Shown: positions 52,175 through 61,475, counted from the first letter of the stretch. The stretch is 64,000 nt of DNA from JAAYUJ01 sp963698165 (GCA_963698165.1 CAVOPT010000010.1:290553-354552); one strand, 5' to 3'. The notes: generated by a model from the letters alone, not told the origin. Program-made: numbers and translations.

Positions 52175-52484
52175 CACTACCTCCTGAAAAGAAGCTGCTC
52201 TCATGGAATTGGGGTCACGTCTCGCGGTGTCCGGATGGGGGAAAACCCCGACTGGCATGGGACTTCATTCATGGACCCGAGCTGAACCGGCAATCCCCCG
52301 CTCGCCCTCGGAAAAGCTCCGAGAACCGGCAGGGGGTATTGATCCTTTCACCAGGGTCTTAAACGGGGCTAACGCTAGCATCACAGTGCTCTGGTGGTCA
52401 AGCGTTAAACCAGTAACAAGGGGCGCGTCCGGAGGGAATCGACGGTGTCATGGATTTCCCCGCAAAGAGCGACGCTCCAGGTCG
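52175..52484. other. serA leader region with a long hairpin
   Basis: The 310-base gap between the VKOR-DsbA gene and serA holds no gene. A nested inverted repeat lies at about 52295-52337 (CCCCC with GGGGG outside, CTCGG with CCGAG inside). It could terminate the upstream gene or be part of the serA leader. No known riboswitch pattern was recognised. Confidence 0.35.
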
Positions 52485-53912
52485 TCATGAGCCTTGCTTG
52501 CCCTTGCGGAGCTCCGCATCGACGATCTTCTTGAAGTCCTCGTAGGCAGGAACACCCGTGGTGAGTTTCCCGTTGATGATGAAACTCGGGGTGCGGTCCA
52601 CCCCAATCCTTTTCGCTTCGGCGATGTCATTTTCAACGTGGGACTTGAACTTACCGCTTTGCACACACTGGCGAAACACATCGCTGTTCAGACCCAGCTG
52701 TTTTGCAAACTGTTCAAACTTCTCGGGAGTGAATTCCTCCTGAGAACCGTAAAGGACATCCTGGTAATCCCAAAACCTGTTCTGGTCCCCGGCACACCGG
52801 GCCGCTTCGGCCGCGGCCGCGGCATCCTTGTGCCTCTTGAGGGGGAAGTCCTTGAAAACCCACCTGATCTTTCCCTTGTAGACCTCCCGCAAAGTCAACA
52901 CCACAGAGTGCCCCGAACGACAGGCAGGGCACTGATAGTCGGAAAACTCCACCACCATGACGGGAGCGTCCGGCGGACCCAAAGCGTGGCTTCCTTCAAT
53001 GTTCACCTTGGAAACCCTGACCGTGGGCTCCTTGATGTACACAGCCACCCCGTACTTTGACTCCAGGGAGTTTGCATGCTTCATGAGCTCGGCATACCGT
53101 TTCTGCTGTTCGAGGTAGGTCCTGATGCGAGCCCTCAAGTCCTCCATGGACCCTTTCCAATCCCGCCAGCGACCAAGATTCTCCTGGTAGTAGGTGTCGA
53201 TTTCCTGCTCGCCCACCTCAACAGGGATTTCAGCGAGCTTCTTGTTCACGTACTCCTCGAGGGAAATCCCCTGTTGATCCGCCTCTTTTCGAAAAATCCG
53301 CTCCGCGACCATCTGGTCGATCTGCTCCCGTTTGACGCGGTAGATCTCCTTCTCCAATTCCAGAACACGGGATGCGACAGCGACTCCCAAGTGCTCTGTG
53401 GATATGGTTTCCTCGCCGACTTTGGCCAACACATCGACATCCTCCTGGTCCTGGGATCGATGCGAGGCGTGAAGCCCGTTCTCATAGGGGATGATCAGGT
53501 GGGAGGCAATGAAGAAAGCCAGGCAGACCGACACGGACCTCCAGATGGATTCCCTCTGCATTGAAAAAGCCAGTATCAAAAAAATAATCAAAAGGTTCGA
53601 AAGACAGAATATGCAGAAAGCCTGCATGGAAAACATGATCCAGACGAGGGTCACTTCCACGCCCACGCCGGCGCAAACCACCAGGAAAAACCAGGAACGA
53701 ACGCGAAAAAAAGAAACGAGCAAAAGCCCGTAAAGGCCGATTCCCCAAATCCATATGGGGAGGCGAAGCAGGGTGACCCGGGCCGTCTCTTTGCACCCAT
53801 CCGAGAAACTTGCACAGAAGGCATCCAACCACGAAACCCATTCCGCCAGCCCGGAAAGGATAGCCACCAGCAACCCCAATCCCACAAGAACCACCACTAT
53901 CCTGTTTCTCAT
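52485..53912 (-). CDS. VKOR-like/DsbA fusion disulfide-forming protein
   Basis: A 475-residue membrane protein predicted to make disulfides in exported proteins. The N-terminal 135 residues are a vitamin K epoxide reductase-like domain with helices, one Cys pair (FCASFSDGC) and the redox CxxC (AFCIFC) that would pass electrons to quinone. Residues about 150-295 resemble the SurA/PpiD chaperone helices (EEYVNKKLAEIPVEVGEQEI). The C-terminal part, from about 310, is a DsbA-type thioredoxin domain with CPAC and VDRTPSFIING. The start among several Met codons (53912, 53924, 53927, GTG 54035) is uncertain; 53912 follows GGGAG. Confidence 0.85.
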   Translation of the reverse strand: MRNRIVVVLVGLGLLVAILSGLAEWVSWLDAFCASFSDGCKETARVTLLRLPIWIWGIGLYGLLLVSFFRVRSWFFLVVCAGVGVEVTLVWIMFSMQAFCIFCLSNLLIIFLILAFSMQRESIWRSVSVCLAFFIASHLIIPYENGLHASHRSQDQEDVDVLAKVGEETISTEHLGVAVASRVLELEKEIYRVKREQIDQMVAERIFRKEADQQGISLEEYVNKKLAEIPVEVGEQEIDTYYQENLGRWRDWKGSMEDLRARIRTYLEQQKRYAELMKHANSLESKYGVAVYIKEPTVRVSKVNIEGSHALGPPDAPVMVVEFSDYQCPACRSGHSVVLTLREVYKGKIRWVFKDFPLKRHKDAAAAAEAARCAGDQNRFWDYQDVLYGSQEEFTPEKFEQFAKQLGLNSDVFRQCVQSGKFKSHVENDIAEAKRIGVDRTPSFIINGKLTTGVPAYEDFKKIVDAELRKGKQGS

Positions 53913-54013
53913 GCTCTCCCGCATCATGCCTCTTAAAGACCTTTCAGCCGCAGACCGCCCCCAACCACTGGACCTGGCGCCAAGTCCTCCCGTGGTTTGG
54001 GCACGCTGCCCCT

Positions 54014-55468
54014 TCAGCCCCTCATTTGCTTCCACTGGGCCTCGTTCTTCTTTTTCTCCACATCCTTGATCAAGCGATCAATGTCCCCAAACTTGTGGTG
54101 TGACTCCCGCAGGAGAACCTTGGCCTTGCCGAAATGAAAGAGGGCCACTTTCCAGTCTCGCCTGCTTTCATAGTAACGACCGAGATAAAAATGCGCGGGA
54201 CCAAGCCTGTTCATCTGTCCCAGGACGACACCCATCTGGTAGTCGATCTCCGGAAAAGTGGGAGCGAGGTCCTCGATTCTCTGAAGGTGCTCCAGTGCGT
54301 CGTCCTTTTGCCCGAGCTCCCGCGAAATCACGGCGAGCCGCAAATGGACGATGGATGCCGACGGGTCCAGCACGAGAGCCGACTGAAGCACCTTCTGCGC
54401 CTCGGGGAGATTTCCGGTCTTGTAGTACGCCGCTCCCAGGGTGCTCAGGGCCAGCGAGCTTGATGCCTCCATGCGGGCCACTTTCTGGAGGTAAGGCAGG
54501 GCCTTCTCAAGATTCCCCTGACGCAGGGCGAGACGGCCAAGACCATAAATCGCAAAGCTTTCACTCCCTTTCGCCGCCGACTGAAACCGGTCCGAAGCGA
54601 TCTGCGGATCCGCGTAGTCGGCTATGAGAGCAGCCTGCATCATGGAAAAATCACCCAGGGCCGCCTTTCGAGGTGCCCGCTTTCCGGAGGCGCGCTCCTT
54701 CTGGGCCAGATCGCTCAGGTAGCTCACCCGTTCGCTCAAGGCAGGGTGGGTCGAGAGGTACGAGGGCACTCTGGAGTTCGACACGTAGCGCCCCTGACTC
54801 AGCCTCAACATCCCGTTGGCCATGTCATTGGCAGGATACCCTGCCGTGACGAGATACTTCAATCCCAGCTGGTCGGCCTCCTCTTCGTTTTCCCTGCTGT
54901 ATTTCAGTTGCATTGCCGCGCCACCGGCGGCCGAGCCCAGGGTGAGGGCCCCGGCGGCGTTGGATTTGGTGGTGGAGCCCAAAAGGATTCCCGCGACCAT
55001 TCCGGCAATGGTCGCAATGTTGATAATCCGGGCGTCCTCCATGCGACGATGGATGTGCCGCGCCTGGATGTGAGAGAGCTCGTGGCTGATGATTCCCGCC
55101 AGCTCACCCTCCGACTGCATGGTTTCAATCAAACCCCGGTAGAGGAAGATATACCCGCCTGGAATCGCGAACGCGTTGGGCACCGCCTCGTTCACGATGA
55201 AGAACTGGTACTCGTAAGGGGTAGGCCCGATGTGGCTCACAATGCGCTTGCCGATGGACTGCACGTAAGTGAGGACCTCACCGTCCTCCACCAGGGACAT
55301 GTGCTCCTTGATGAGGTTCAGGATCTTTGCCCCCAGCTCTTTCTCCTCGGAAATACTCAGAGCGCAGCTCCGCACTGGAAAAGAAGCGTCCACGCATGCC
55401 ACCAGGAAGGTGAACGAGGCGATCACCGCCCATTTCCTGCGCGTGCCGCGGGTTAACCATCCATTCAT
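54014..55468 (-). CDS. M48-family metalloprotease with TPR repeats (BepA-like)
   Basis: A 484-residue periplasmic zinc protease similar to BepA/YfgC, which helps assemble or degrade outer-membrane proteins. The signal-like region (WAVIASFTFLVACVDA) is followed by the M48 domain: NEAVPNAFAIPGGYIFLYRG, zinc site HELSH at about residue 128, and the third ligand in SRENEEEADQLGLKYL. TPR repeats fill the C-terminal half (from about 300). AAGGGATCCC before ATG at 55468 fits; its ATGA overlaps the rsfS stop, so it is coupled. It shares the envelope-quality role with the DsbA-like neighbour. Confidence 0.9.
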   Translation of the reverse strand: MNGWLTRGTRRKWAVIASFTFLVACVDASFPVRSCALSISEEKELGAKILNLIKEHMSLVEDGEVLTYVQSIGKRIVSHIGPTPYEYQFFIVNEAVPNAFAIPGGYIFLYRGLIETMQSEGELAGIISHELSHIQARHIHRRMEDARIINIATIAGMVAGILLGSTTKSNAAGALTLGSAAGGAAMQLKYSRENEEEADQLGLKYLVTAGYPANDMANGMLRLSQGRYVSNSRVPSYLSTHPALSERVSYLSDLAQKERASGKRAPRKAALGDFSMMQAALIADYADPQIASDRFQSAAKGSESFAIYGLGRLALRQGNLEKALPYLQKVARMEASSSLALSTLGAAYYKTGNLPEAQKVLQSALVLDPSASIVHLRLAVISRELGQKDDALEHLQRIEDLAPTFPEIDYQMGVVLGQMNRLGPAHFYLGRYYESRRDWKVALFHFGKAKVLLRESHHKFGDIDRLIKDVEKKKNEAQWKQMRG

Positions 55469-55911
55469 GGGATCCCTTTTAGAGACGGGGGCTCCAAAAC
55501 GCCCTGCTCTTCCCACCCGATACGTTCCGCATCCGACCACAGGCTTTCTAGGTCATAGAAGTGTCGAACCGGCTCATAAAACAGATGGACGATCACATCG
55601 CCATAGTCCATCAGGATCCAATGGCCTTCGTTCTTTCCCTCGACACCCAGCGGTCGGATGCCGGACTGGCGGAGAGTCTTCTCCACATTGTCGGCAATGC
55701 CCTGAACCTGTCGACTGGACTGACCGCTGCCAATAAGGAAATAGTCTGAAAAGGAAGCCACTCCGGACACGTTGAGAAGCACGAGATCCCGGGCCTTGAA
55801 TTGTTCCGCGGCTCTGGCACACAGGAGAGCTTTCCCGAGGGAAGCCGCCCTGTCGTCGATGGGCCCTTCGCCCTGTTCAGTCAAGTTCAATCCACCTTCG
55901 AATTCTGGCAA
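55465..55911 (-). CDS. rsfS: Ribosomal silencing factor RsfS
   Basis: A 148-residue RsfS/Iojap protein that binds ribosomal protein L14 and blocks subunit joining when nutrients are low. The core pattern is intact: FKARDLVLLNVSGVASFSDYF, LIGSGQSSRQVQGIADNVEK, GEGK-like VEGKNEGHWILMDYGDVIVH, LFYEPVRHFYDLESLWSDA. The first 20 residues are an unusual extension. It stands directly after nadD, the usual order in many bacteria, and its stop overlaps the start of the M48 protease gene by four bases. Confidence 0.93.
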   Translation of the reverse strand: MPEFEGGLNLTEQGEGPIDDRAASLGKALLCARAAEQFKARDLVLLNVSGVASFSDYFLIGSGQSSRQVQGIADNVEKTLRQSGIRPLGVEGKNEGHWILMDYGDVIVHLFYEPVRHFYDLESLWSDAERIGWEEQGVLEPPSLKGIP

Positions 55912-55950
55912 TCCAGTTCCTCCTCATGGGCTCCGCCGACCAGCAAAACA

Positions 55951-56601
55951 CTATTTGTACAGATTCTTTCCGGCAATATAACGCATTACCTCCGGGAGGA
56001 CCAAGTACCGGATTGATTTGTTCTCGGCAATCAGCTTACGAATGTGCGTCGACGATATCTCCAAGGGCGTGCTCAGCAAGGACCGCACGGGAAGAAGCGA
56101 TGGGTGGCCGAAGAAAAGCCCGCCTGGTTGTTCCCGGTACTCGGACGATACCTTGGTAGCGAGAAATGAGCCGATCTGCCTGGGTTCAAATCCCGGGCGG
56201 CGAAGCACTGCCAGGGTCGAAAGCGAAAAGAGCTCGCGGAAATGCCACCAGGTATCCAGCTCGAGAAACGCGTCCAATCCAACCAGGGAAAAAAAAGCGG
56301 TGTCCTCGGGCATCTCCTCCCGAAGCTTTTTCAACGTCACCACCGTGAAGGACTTCCCGGGGATCCTCCTCTCCACATCGGACAACTCAAAGCGAGGGTT
56401 CCCCTCGATGGCGATCATGAGCATTTCCCAGCGATCCTCGTATGGAGCTATGGCCTTTCCGGCCTTGTGCGGAGGATCCGCTGAAGGAATCAGAAGCACC
56501 CTGTCCAGGGAGAGCTCTTCGAAAGCCTCTTCCGCGATCCTCAAATGGCCCAGGTGGACCGGATCGAACGTTCCCCCCAATAACCCCACGCGTTGAGGCA
56601 T
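55951..56601 (-). CDS. nadD: Nicotinate-nucleotide adenylyltransferase
   Basis: Joins ATP to nicotinate mononucleotide in NAD synthesis. The 216-residue protein opens with the nucleotidyltransferase signature MPQRVGLLGGTFDPVHLGH, with the two His of HxGH at about residues 16 and 19, and carries the second motif STHIRKLIAENKSIRYLV (ISSTxIR type) near the end. AGAGGGG precedes this ATG, which is preferred to the upstream frame at 56628. It lies between proA and rsfS, a common bacterial arrangement. Confidence 0.94.
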   Translation of the reverse strand: MPQRVGLLGGTFDPVHLGHLRIAEEAFEELSLDRVLLIPSADPPHKAGKAIAPYEDRWEMLMIAIEGNPRFELSDVERRIPGKSFTVVTLKKLREEMPEDTAFFSLVGLDAFLELDTWWHFRELFSLSTLAVLRRPGFEPRQIGSFLATKVSSEYREQPGGLFFGHPSLLPVRSLLSTPLEISSTHIRKLIAENKSIRYLVLPEVMRYIAGKNLYK

Positions 56602-56701
56602 TCCCCTCTCACTTCCCCTCGAGTGCAATCCTGCTTGCTTTCGCCCGGTCTCCGCCGCGCAATCGCCGAACCCGGCCGTCCGGACCGGCTGCGCCAGAGC
56701 C

Positions 56702-57952
56702 TCAGCTCCGCAGTTGCCCGTTTCCGAATGCGATGAACTTGGTGGTCGTCAGCTCCTCGACTCCCATGGGACCAAAGGCGTGGAGCTTCGAGGTGGAAAT
56801 TCCTATTTCCGCGCCCAGTCCAAGTTGAAAGCCGTCGTTGAAACGGGTTGATGCGTTCACAAGCACGAGAGACGACTGGATCTCCTGCACGAAACGGTGG
56901 GCTCGTTCAAAATTCTCCGTAACGATTGCCTCGGTGTGCTGAGATCCGTATCGAGCGATGTGGCCAATGGCCGATTCCATGCTGTCCACGACACGGACCG
57001 CGAGAACCAGGTCCAGGTATTCGGCGTACCAGTCATCTTCGGATGCCTCCAGACAATCGGGCACGAGTACACGGGTGCGCGGGCATCCCCTCAACTCCAC
57101 GTTTTCATCACGGAATACCCTTGCCATTTGGGGAAGAAATCGTTCGGCGATTTGCTCGTGGACGAGGAGCGTCTCCATGGCGTTGCACGTTGCGGGGCGC
57201 TGCACCTTGGCGTTGACGCAGATCCTCTCGGCCATGGCCAGGTCTGCCTCGCGATCCACGTACACATGACAAACCCCTTTGTAATGCTTGAGGACGGGCA
57301 TCCGGGCGTGCTCGGCCACGAAACGGATGAGCTCCTCGCCGCCGCGGGGGATCATGACATCGATGTAGTCCTCGAGCTTCAGGAGATCGAGAACCGCGTC
57401 GCGATCGGTTGTTCCGAGAACCTGGACTGCATCCCGCGGGAGCCCCGCCTCGGCGAGTGCCCGGCGCAGGATATCAGCCAGGCATTGGTTGGAATGGAAT
57501 GCCTCCGAACCTCCCCTCAGGACCACGGCGTTGCCCGCCTTGATGCAAAGGGCAGCGGCATCGACCGTCACGTTGGGTCGCGATTCATAGATGATGCCGA
57601 CGACTCCAAGGGGAATCCTCATCTTTCCCACCCGAAGACCGTTAGGGCGGGTCCACATGCGGGTGATCTCGCCAACCGGGTCGGGCAGCTGGACGACCTC
57701 GTGCAATCCCTTGACCATTTCGGACAGTACCTTGTCGGAGAGACGGAGCCGGTCGATCTTCGCGCTGGACAGCCCGCGCTTCTCGGCCTCTCTTATGTCC
57801 CTTTCGTTGGATTCGACGATGGAGTCCTTCTCCCGTTCAAGCAATGCCGCCGTGACCTCGAGGGCTTCCTGTTTTGCAAGGCTGTTGGCCTTGGCCATCT
57901 CATGAGCGGCCAGGCGCCCCTTCTTCCCGATCAGCAGGATTTCTTCACGCAT
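56702..57952 (-). CDS. proA: Gamma-glutamyl phosphate reductase
   Basis: Second enzyme of proline synthesis, reducing glutamyl 5-phosphate to the semialdehyde with NADPH. The 416-residue protein has the family pattern: MRIPLGVVGIIYESRPNVTV, CIKAGNAVVLRGGSEAFHSN, DVMIPRGGEELIRFV and NAKVQRPATCNAMETLLVHE with the catalytic Cys, ending with FAFGNGQ-like FIAFGNGQLRS. GGGAGGAC before ATG at 57952 sets the start. It overlaps the end of proB by eight bases, so the two are coupled in one operon. Confidence 0.96.
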   Translation of the reverse strand: MREEILLIGKKGRLAAHEMAKANSLAKQEALEVTAALLEREKDSIVESNERDIREAEKRGLSSAKIDRLRLSDKVLSEMVKGLHEVVQLPDPVGEITRMWTRPNGLRVGKMRIPLGVVGIIYESRPNVTVDAAALCIKAGNAVVLRGGSEAFHSNQCLADILRRALAEAGLPRDAVQVLGTTDRDAVLDLLKLEDYIDVMIPRGGEELIRFVAEHARMPVLKHYKGVCHVYVDREADLAMAERICVNAKVQRPATCNAMETLLVHEQIAERFLPQMARVFRDENVELRGCPRTRVLVPDCLEASEDDWYAEYLDLVLAVRVVDSMESAIGHIARYGSQHTEAIVTENFERAHRFVQEIQSSLVLVNASTRFNDGFQLGLGAEIGISTSKLHAFGPMGVEELTTTKFIAFGNGQLRS

Positions 57953-59114
57953 TCTGTCCTCCCTCGCCCCCTTCCACCAGTTCGTCAATCAGGACAAAAT
58001 TATTCCGATGAATCACCTCGTCGGAGTGCTTGTACCCGATGATCCCCTCTATTTCCTCACTCCGGTGACCCAATATCCGATCGATTTCCGTGGACTTGTA
58101 GTTCGTCAATCCAACGCCTACGACACGGCCCTCGGCGTCAACACACCGCACCGGCGCCCCGATCCCGAAGCTGCCGCGAACTCCCCGAATGCCTATGGGC
58201 AACAATGACTTGCCGCCCTCCCGCAGGGCCCGCACGGCTCCGTCGTCCAAGGAGAGGTCCCCCGCCGGCTTGGGAAGATTGGCGAGCCAGATCTTCTTTC
58301 CCTGGTAGATGCGGGTCCTGGGGACGAAAAATGTTCCGATCCCCTCACCGTCGAAGAGCCGCAACAGGACGTCACGCTCCCTGCCCGGGGCAATGATCAT
58401 GGGGATTCCGGAAGCCAGGCACTTCCTGGCTGCGTTGAGCTTGCTCAGCATTCCTCCCGTGCCGACGGTCCCGGGAGCCGGAGTGGCACAGGCGAGAAGC
58501 TTCTGGTCGATCCGATGCACGACGGGTATGAGCCTGGCCGAGGCATGGAGCCGCGGATCGCTGTCGTAGAGGCCTTCGGTGTCCGTCAGGTTGATGACGA
58601 GATCGGCTCCGATCAGGCCCGCTATCAGCGCGGAAAGCTGATCGTTGTCCCCGAACTTGATCTCCTCCACAACCACCGTGTCATTCTCGTTGATGATGGG
58701 CAGAATTCCCCAATCCAAGAGTGTTTCCAGTGTGTTGCGGGCATTCAGGTATCGGTGGCGATGAGCAAGGTCCTCGGATGTCAGAAGGATCTGGGCTACC
58801 ATGAGATCGAACTTCTCGAAAGCCTCCTCCCATGCTTCCATCAGGACACCCTGGCCCACCGCGGCGGTGGCCTGCTTCTGGGGAATAGTCCGGGGGCGTT
58901 CCGAAAACCCCAGCTTTCGCAAACCCGAAGCGATGGCTCCGGAGGAAACGACGACCACCTTCCTGTCCTTGTCCCTCTCGCGCAGCTCAAAAATCTGATC
59001 ACTCAAACGGTGAATCATGGCCCGGTTCAATCCCCGGGCCTCCGTCAGCACCGCACTGCCGACCTTGACCACGATCCGCCGACACCGCCCCAGGAAGGCC
59101 TTTTTGTCTGGCAT
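57945..59114 (-). CDS. proB: Glutamate 5-kinase
   Basis: First enzyme of proline synthesis, phosphorylating glutamate. The kinase domain has RRIVVKVGSAVLTEARGLNR, VVVVSSGAIASGLRKLG, PIINENDTVVVEEIKFGDND and GTGGMLSKLNAARKCLASG. The C-terminal PUA domain (from about 290) ends in DEVIHRNNFVLIDELVEGG. At 389 residues it is close to the usual 367-375. The start at 59114 is chosen by comparison with family length; a longer frame reaches 59186 and the Shine-Dalgarno signals are weak for both. It lies between obg and proA, a common order. Confidence 0.95.
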   Translation of the reverse strand: MPDKKAFLGRCRRIVVKVGSAVLTEARGLNRAMIHRLSDQIFELRERDKDRKVVVVSSGAIASGLRKLGFSERPRTIPQKQATAAVGQGVLMEAWEEAFEKFDLMVAQILLTSEDLAHRHRYLNARNTLETLLDWGILPIINENDTVVVEEIKFGDNDQLSALIAGLIGADLVINLTDTEGLYDSDPRLHASARLIPVVHRIDQKLLACATPAPGTVGTGGMLSKLNAARKCLASGIPMIIAPGRERDVLLRLFDGEGIGTFFVPRTRIYQGKKIWLANLPKPAGDLSLDDGAVRALREGGKSLLPIGIRGVRGSFGIGAPVRCVDAEGRVVGVGLTNYKSTEIDRILGHRSEEIEGIIGYKHSDEVIHRNNFVLIDELVEGGEGGQNA

Positions 59115-59252
59115 TTCCGTCTGCACTCTCAGCTCTCCCGGATTGAATGGATCATTGTTCAACCGATATTCCCGGTTCCACTCCATCCTGCACAGGGTAT
59201 TATTCCGATCTCACCCGCTCCCTGCAACCTCCAAATGGTTGCCGCACCTGCC

Positions 59253-60272
59253 TCAAGCCCCTTCTCCCGTCCCTGTCTCATCCAAGATGGACTCAATGTG
59301 GCGCAGGAGAAGTTCAAGACCCTGCCTCCTCAGGGCGGATACACACACGACCGGATGCCCCGCCTGCTCGTAGGCACCGATGATCCGCTCCAGTTCTTCC
59401 CGGTCGGCGAGGAGATCGATCTTGTTCAGGGCAACCAGCTGCGCTTTTTGGGGAAGCTCACGGGAATACAGGGACAACTCCCTGAGAATATCCGTGAACG
59501 GGCCCAGGCAGTCGTCGGGGGTGAGCCGGCTCACGTCGATGAGATGCACCAGGACACGGCACCGCTCCACATGGCGCAAAAACCTCGTCCCCAGTCCCAC
59601 GCCCCGGTGAGCACCCTCGATCAGTCCGGGAATGTCCGCGATGACGAAAGGCCTGTGGTCCTCAACCTGCACCACCCCGAGATTGGGGACGAGGGTCGTG
59701 AAGGGGTAGTCGGCGATCTTGGGTTTGGCGGCGGAAACGGCTGCAATCAGGGTAGACTTCCCGGCGTTGGGCAGCCCCACGAGTCCCACATCCGCCATGA
59801 GCTTCAGTTCCAGGACCAGCTCCCTGTCCTCGCCCTCCTGGCCGTCCTGGGCAAAGCGGGGGACCCGATGGGTGGCTGAAACAAAATGAGCGTTCCCCTT
59901 CCCTCCGAGACCTCCCTTCGCCGCCACCCACCGCTCACCGGGATGGGTCAAGTCCACCAGGATTTCGCCCCCATGGTGATCCTTGACCACCGTTCCCACG
60001 GGGACATGGAGAACCAGGTCCTCCCCGCTTCTCCCCTGGCGATTCTGGCCCTGCCCGTGCATGCCGGAGGTGGCCTTGAAGATGTGGCGATAGCGAAAAT
60101 CGAGGAGTGTGTGCTTTTGGGCGGACACCTCCAGGACGACGTCTCCCCCCCTGCCTCCATCCCCGCCGTCAGGTCCGCCCCTGGGGACGTACTTTTCACG
60201 TCGAAAACTGACACAACCTTTTCCACCGCGCCCGGCCAGGACGTGAATCGTGACTTCATCCACAAATTTCAT
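59253..60272 (-). CDS. obgE: GTPase ObgE/CgtA
   Basis: A 339-residue ribosome-linked GTPase involved in large-subunit assembly and stress control. The glycine-rich Obg fold fills about residues 1-158 (VHVLAGRGGKGCVSFRREK-type start, GPDGGDGGRGGDVVLEV, GGLGGKGNAHFVSATHRVP). The G domain follows: G1 GLPNAGKST, G3 DIPGLIEGAH, and LNKID for base recognition. No extra C-terminal domain is present. It follows rpmA on the same strand, the conserved order rplU-rpmA-obg. Confidence 0.96.
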   Translation of the reverse strand: MKFVDEVTIHVLAGRGGKGCVSFRREKYVPRGGPDGGDGGRGGDVVLEVSAQKHTLLDFRYRHIFKATSGMHGQGQNRQGRSGEDLVLHVPVGTVVKDHHGGEILVDLTHPGERWVAAKGGLGGKGNAHFVSATHRVPRFAQDGQEGEDRELVLELKLMADVGLVGLPNAGKSTLIAAVSAAKPKIADYPFTTLVPNLGVVQVEDHRPFVIADIPGLIEGAHRGVGLGTRFLRHVERCRVLVHLIDVSRLTPDDCLGPFTDILRELSLYSRELPQKAQLVALNKIDLLADREELERIIGAYEQAGHPVVCVSALRRQGLELLLRHIESILDETGTGEGA

Positions 60273-60444
60273 TGCACTACCATGGAATGCTTTAGAGTGA
60301 GATGCTCGGAGGGAATCAGCTCCCTTCCCTTCCTCCGTGGAGGACAGGAAAGGGACCCGAATGATTGGACACTGCTGGAAAAGTCATCCGCAAGATGGTG
60401 GAAACGGAAAAAATCAGCGAATTCCGACCGAGGCCGGATTTCAT

Positions 60445-60711
60445 CTATTGCTGGACGGGTAAAGGGTAAACACTGATCTTCTGGCGCAACTTGTCCTTGT
60501 ACTCAAAAGCCACAATGCCGTCGATCAGTGCAAAAAGGGTGTAGTCCTTCCCCAATCCGACGTTTTTCCCAGGGTGAAACTTCGTCCCCAACTGACGGAC
60601 CAAAATATTTCCCGCCCGCACAGACTCCCCGCCGTAACGTTTCACTCCCCGCCGCTGACCAGCGCTATCCCGGCCGTTCCTGGAGCTTCCTCCCGCTTTC
60701 TTATGTGCCAT
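60445..60711 (-). CDS. rpmA: 50S ribosomal protein L27
   Basis: An 88-residue L27, a large-subunit protein near the peptidyl transferase site. The sequence MAHKKAGGSSRNGRDSAGQR and RAGNILVRQLGTKFHPGKNV is diagnostic. Start and length are normal, without the N-terminal extension seen in Firmicutes. It sits 33 bases after rplU and upstream of obgE. A 173-base gap to obgE holds no visible gene. Confidence 0.97.
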   Translation of the reverse strand: MAHKKAGGSSRNGRDSAGQRRGVKRYGGESVRAGNILVRQLGTKFHPGKNVGLGKDYTLFALIDGIVAFEYKDKLRQKISVYPLPVQQ

Positions 60712-60744
60712 CGATCAATCCTCCGCTTCCAAGACCTTTTGAAC

Positions 60745-61098
60745 CTATTCCTGCGTTGGAGACTCCACGACGACGGAGTCTTCCTGTGTGAGCTTGCCAA
60801 TTCCCTCAACCAGGACGGCCGTGTAGGGCTGCCTGTGCCCCTGTTTCTTTCGGTAGTCCTTACGCCTCTTGTGCTTGAAGATGACGATTTTCGGGTGGAG
60901 ACCCTGCTGGACAATGCGGCCCCGGACAGTAACATCCGACACCATGGGCTGTCCCACTTCGATCTGTTCGCCGTCTGCAAAGAGTATGACCTGATCGAGG
61001 GTGACCTTGTCCCCCACCTCACCGGGGAGCTTTTCCAACTTCAGCACCGTTCCGGTCTTGGCCTGGTATTGCTTGCCGCCGGACTTGAAAATCGCGTA
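60745..61098 (-). CDS. rplU: 50S ribosomal protein L21
   Basis: A 117-residue L21, a 23S rRNA-binding large-subunit protein. The opening MYAIFKSGGKQYQAKTGTVL and the KHKRRKDYRKKQGHRQPYT segment are diagnostic. GGGAGGAC nine bases before ATG at 61098 sets the start rather than the upstream frame. The C-terminal tail (LTQEDSVVVESPTQE) is a little longer than usual. It heads the rplU-rpmA-obgE group; its promoter must lie between the terminator at 61174 and the start. Confidence 0.96.
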   Translation of the reverse strand, partial: YAIFKSGGKQYQAKTGTVLKLEKLPGEVGDKVTLDQVILFADGEQIEVGQPMVSDVTVRGRIVQQGLHPKIVIFKHKRRKDYRKKQGHRQPYTAVLVEGIGKLTQEDSVVVESPTQE

Positions 61099-61173
61099 CA
61101 TACCACTGTCCTCCCACACTCTCGGCATCATAGGCAGGGGTTCCCATCCACTGGCGCCTGATTCGCTGCCACG

Positions 61174-61202
61174 ATAAAAAAGGCGGCCTTCCCGGCCGCC
61201 TC
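61174..61202 (-). terminator. Strong rho-independent terminator
   Basis: On the minus strand, AGGCGGCC-GGGAA-GGCCGCCT is a perfect eight-pair hairpin followed by TTTTTTATCG. It ends the small cysteine-rich gene at 61228 and separates it from rplU. Confidence 0.88.
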
Positions 61203-61227
61203 AGGAAACGCCGGAATCGCAAAGGTG

Positions 61228-61356
61228 TCACATGGTGGCATAAATGCCTTGCTTTAGGATCTGTTCCTGATATTCTCTCAACTTGTCACAGTTCTCAAGG
61301 CATTTGTTCTTGTCTTCGCTGGCGCGGTCACAGTTGACACATGGACTTCTCAACAT
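61228..61356 (-). CDS. Small cysteine-rich (zinc-ribbon-like) protein
   Basis: A 42-residue protein beginning MLRSPCVNCDRASEDKNKCLENCDKL (given in part) with four Cys spaced CxxC and CxxxC, likely a single metal site. GGAGAGGAGGG seven bases before ATG is one of the best ribosome sites in the window, and the strong terminator at 61174 follows, so it is a complete monocistronic gene. The rest (REYQEQILKQGIYATM) is a short helix. The longer upstream frame is not coding. I do not recognise a named family; related tiny proteins occur in deltaproteobacteria. Confidence 0.72.
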   Translation of the reverse strand: MLRSPCVNCDRASEDKNKCLENCDKLREYQEQILKQGIYATM

Positions 61357-61475
61357 GCTCGAGCCCTCCTCTCCATTGAATTTAAACGTCTTTATATAGA
61401 GGATACACTCAGATCGTGTCAAGCCTTTTTTCCTCTGACACCCGAACCGCCCTCTGAAACCGATTCCCGTTGACC

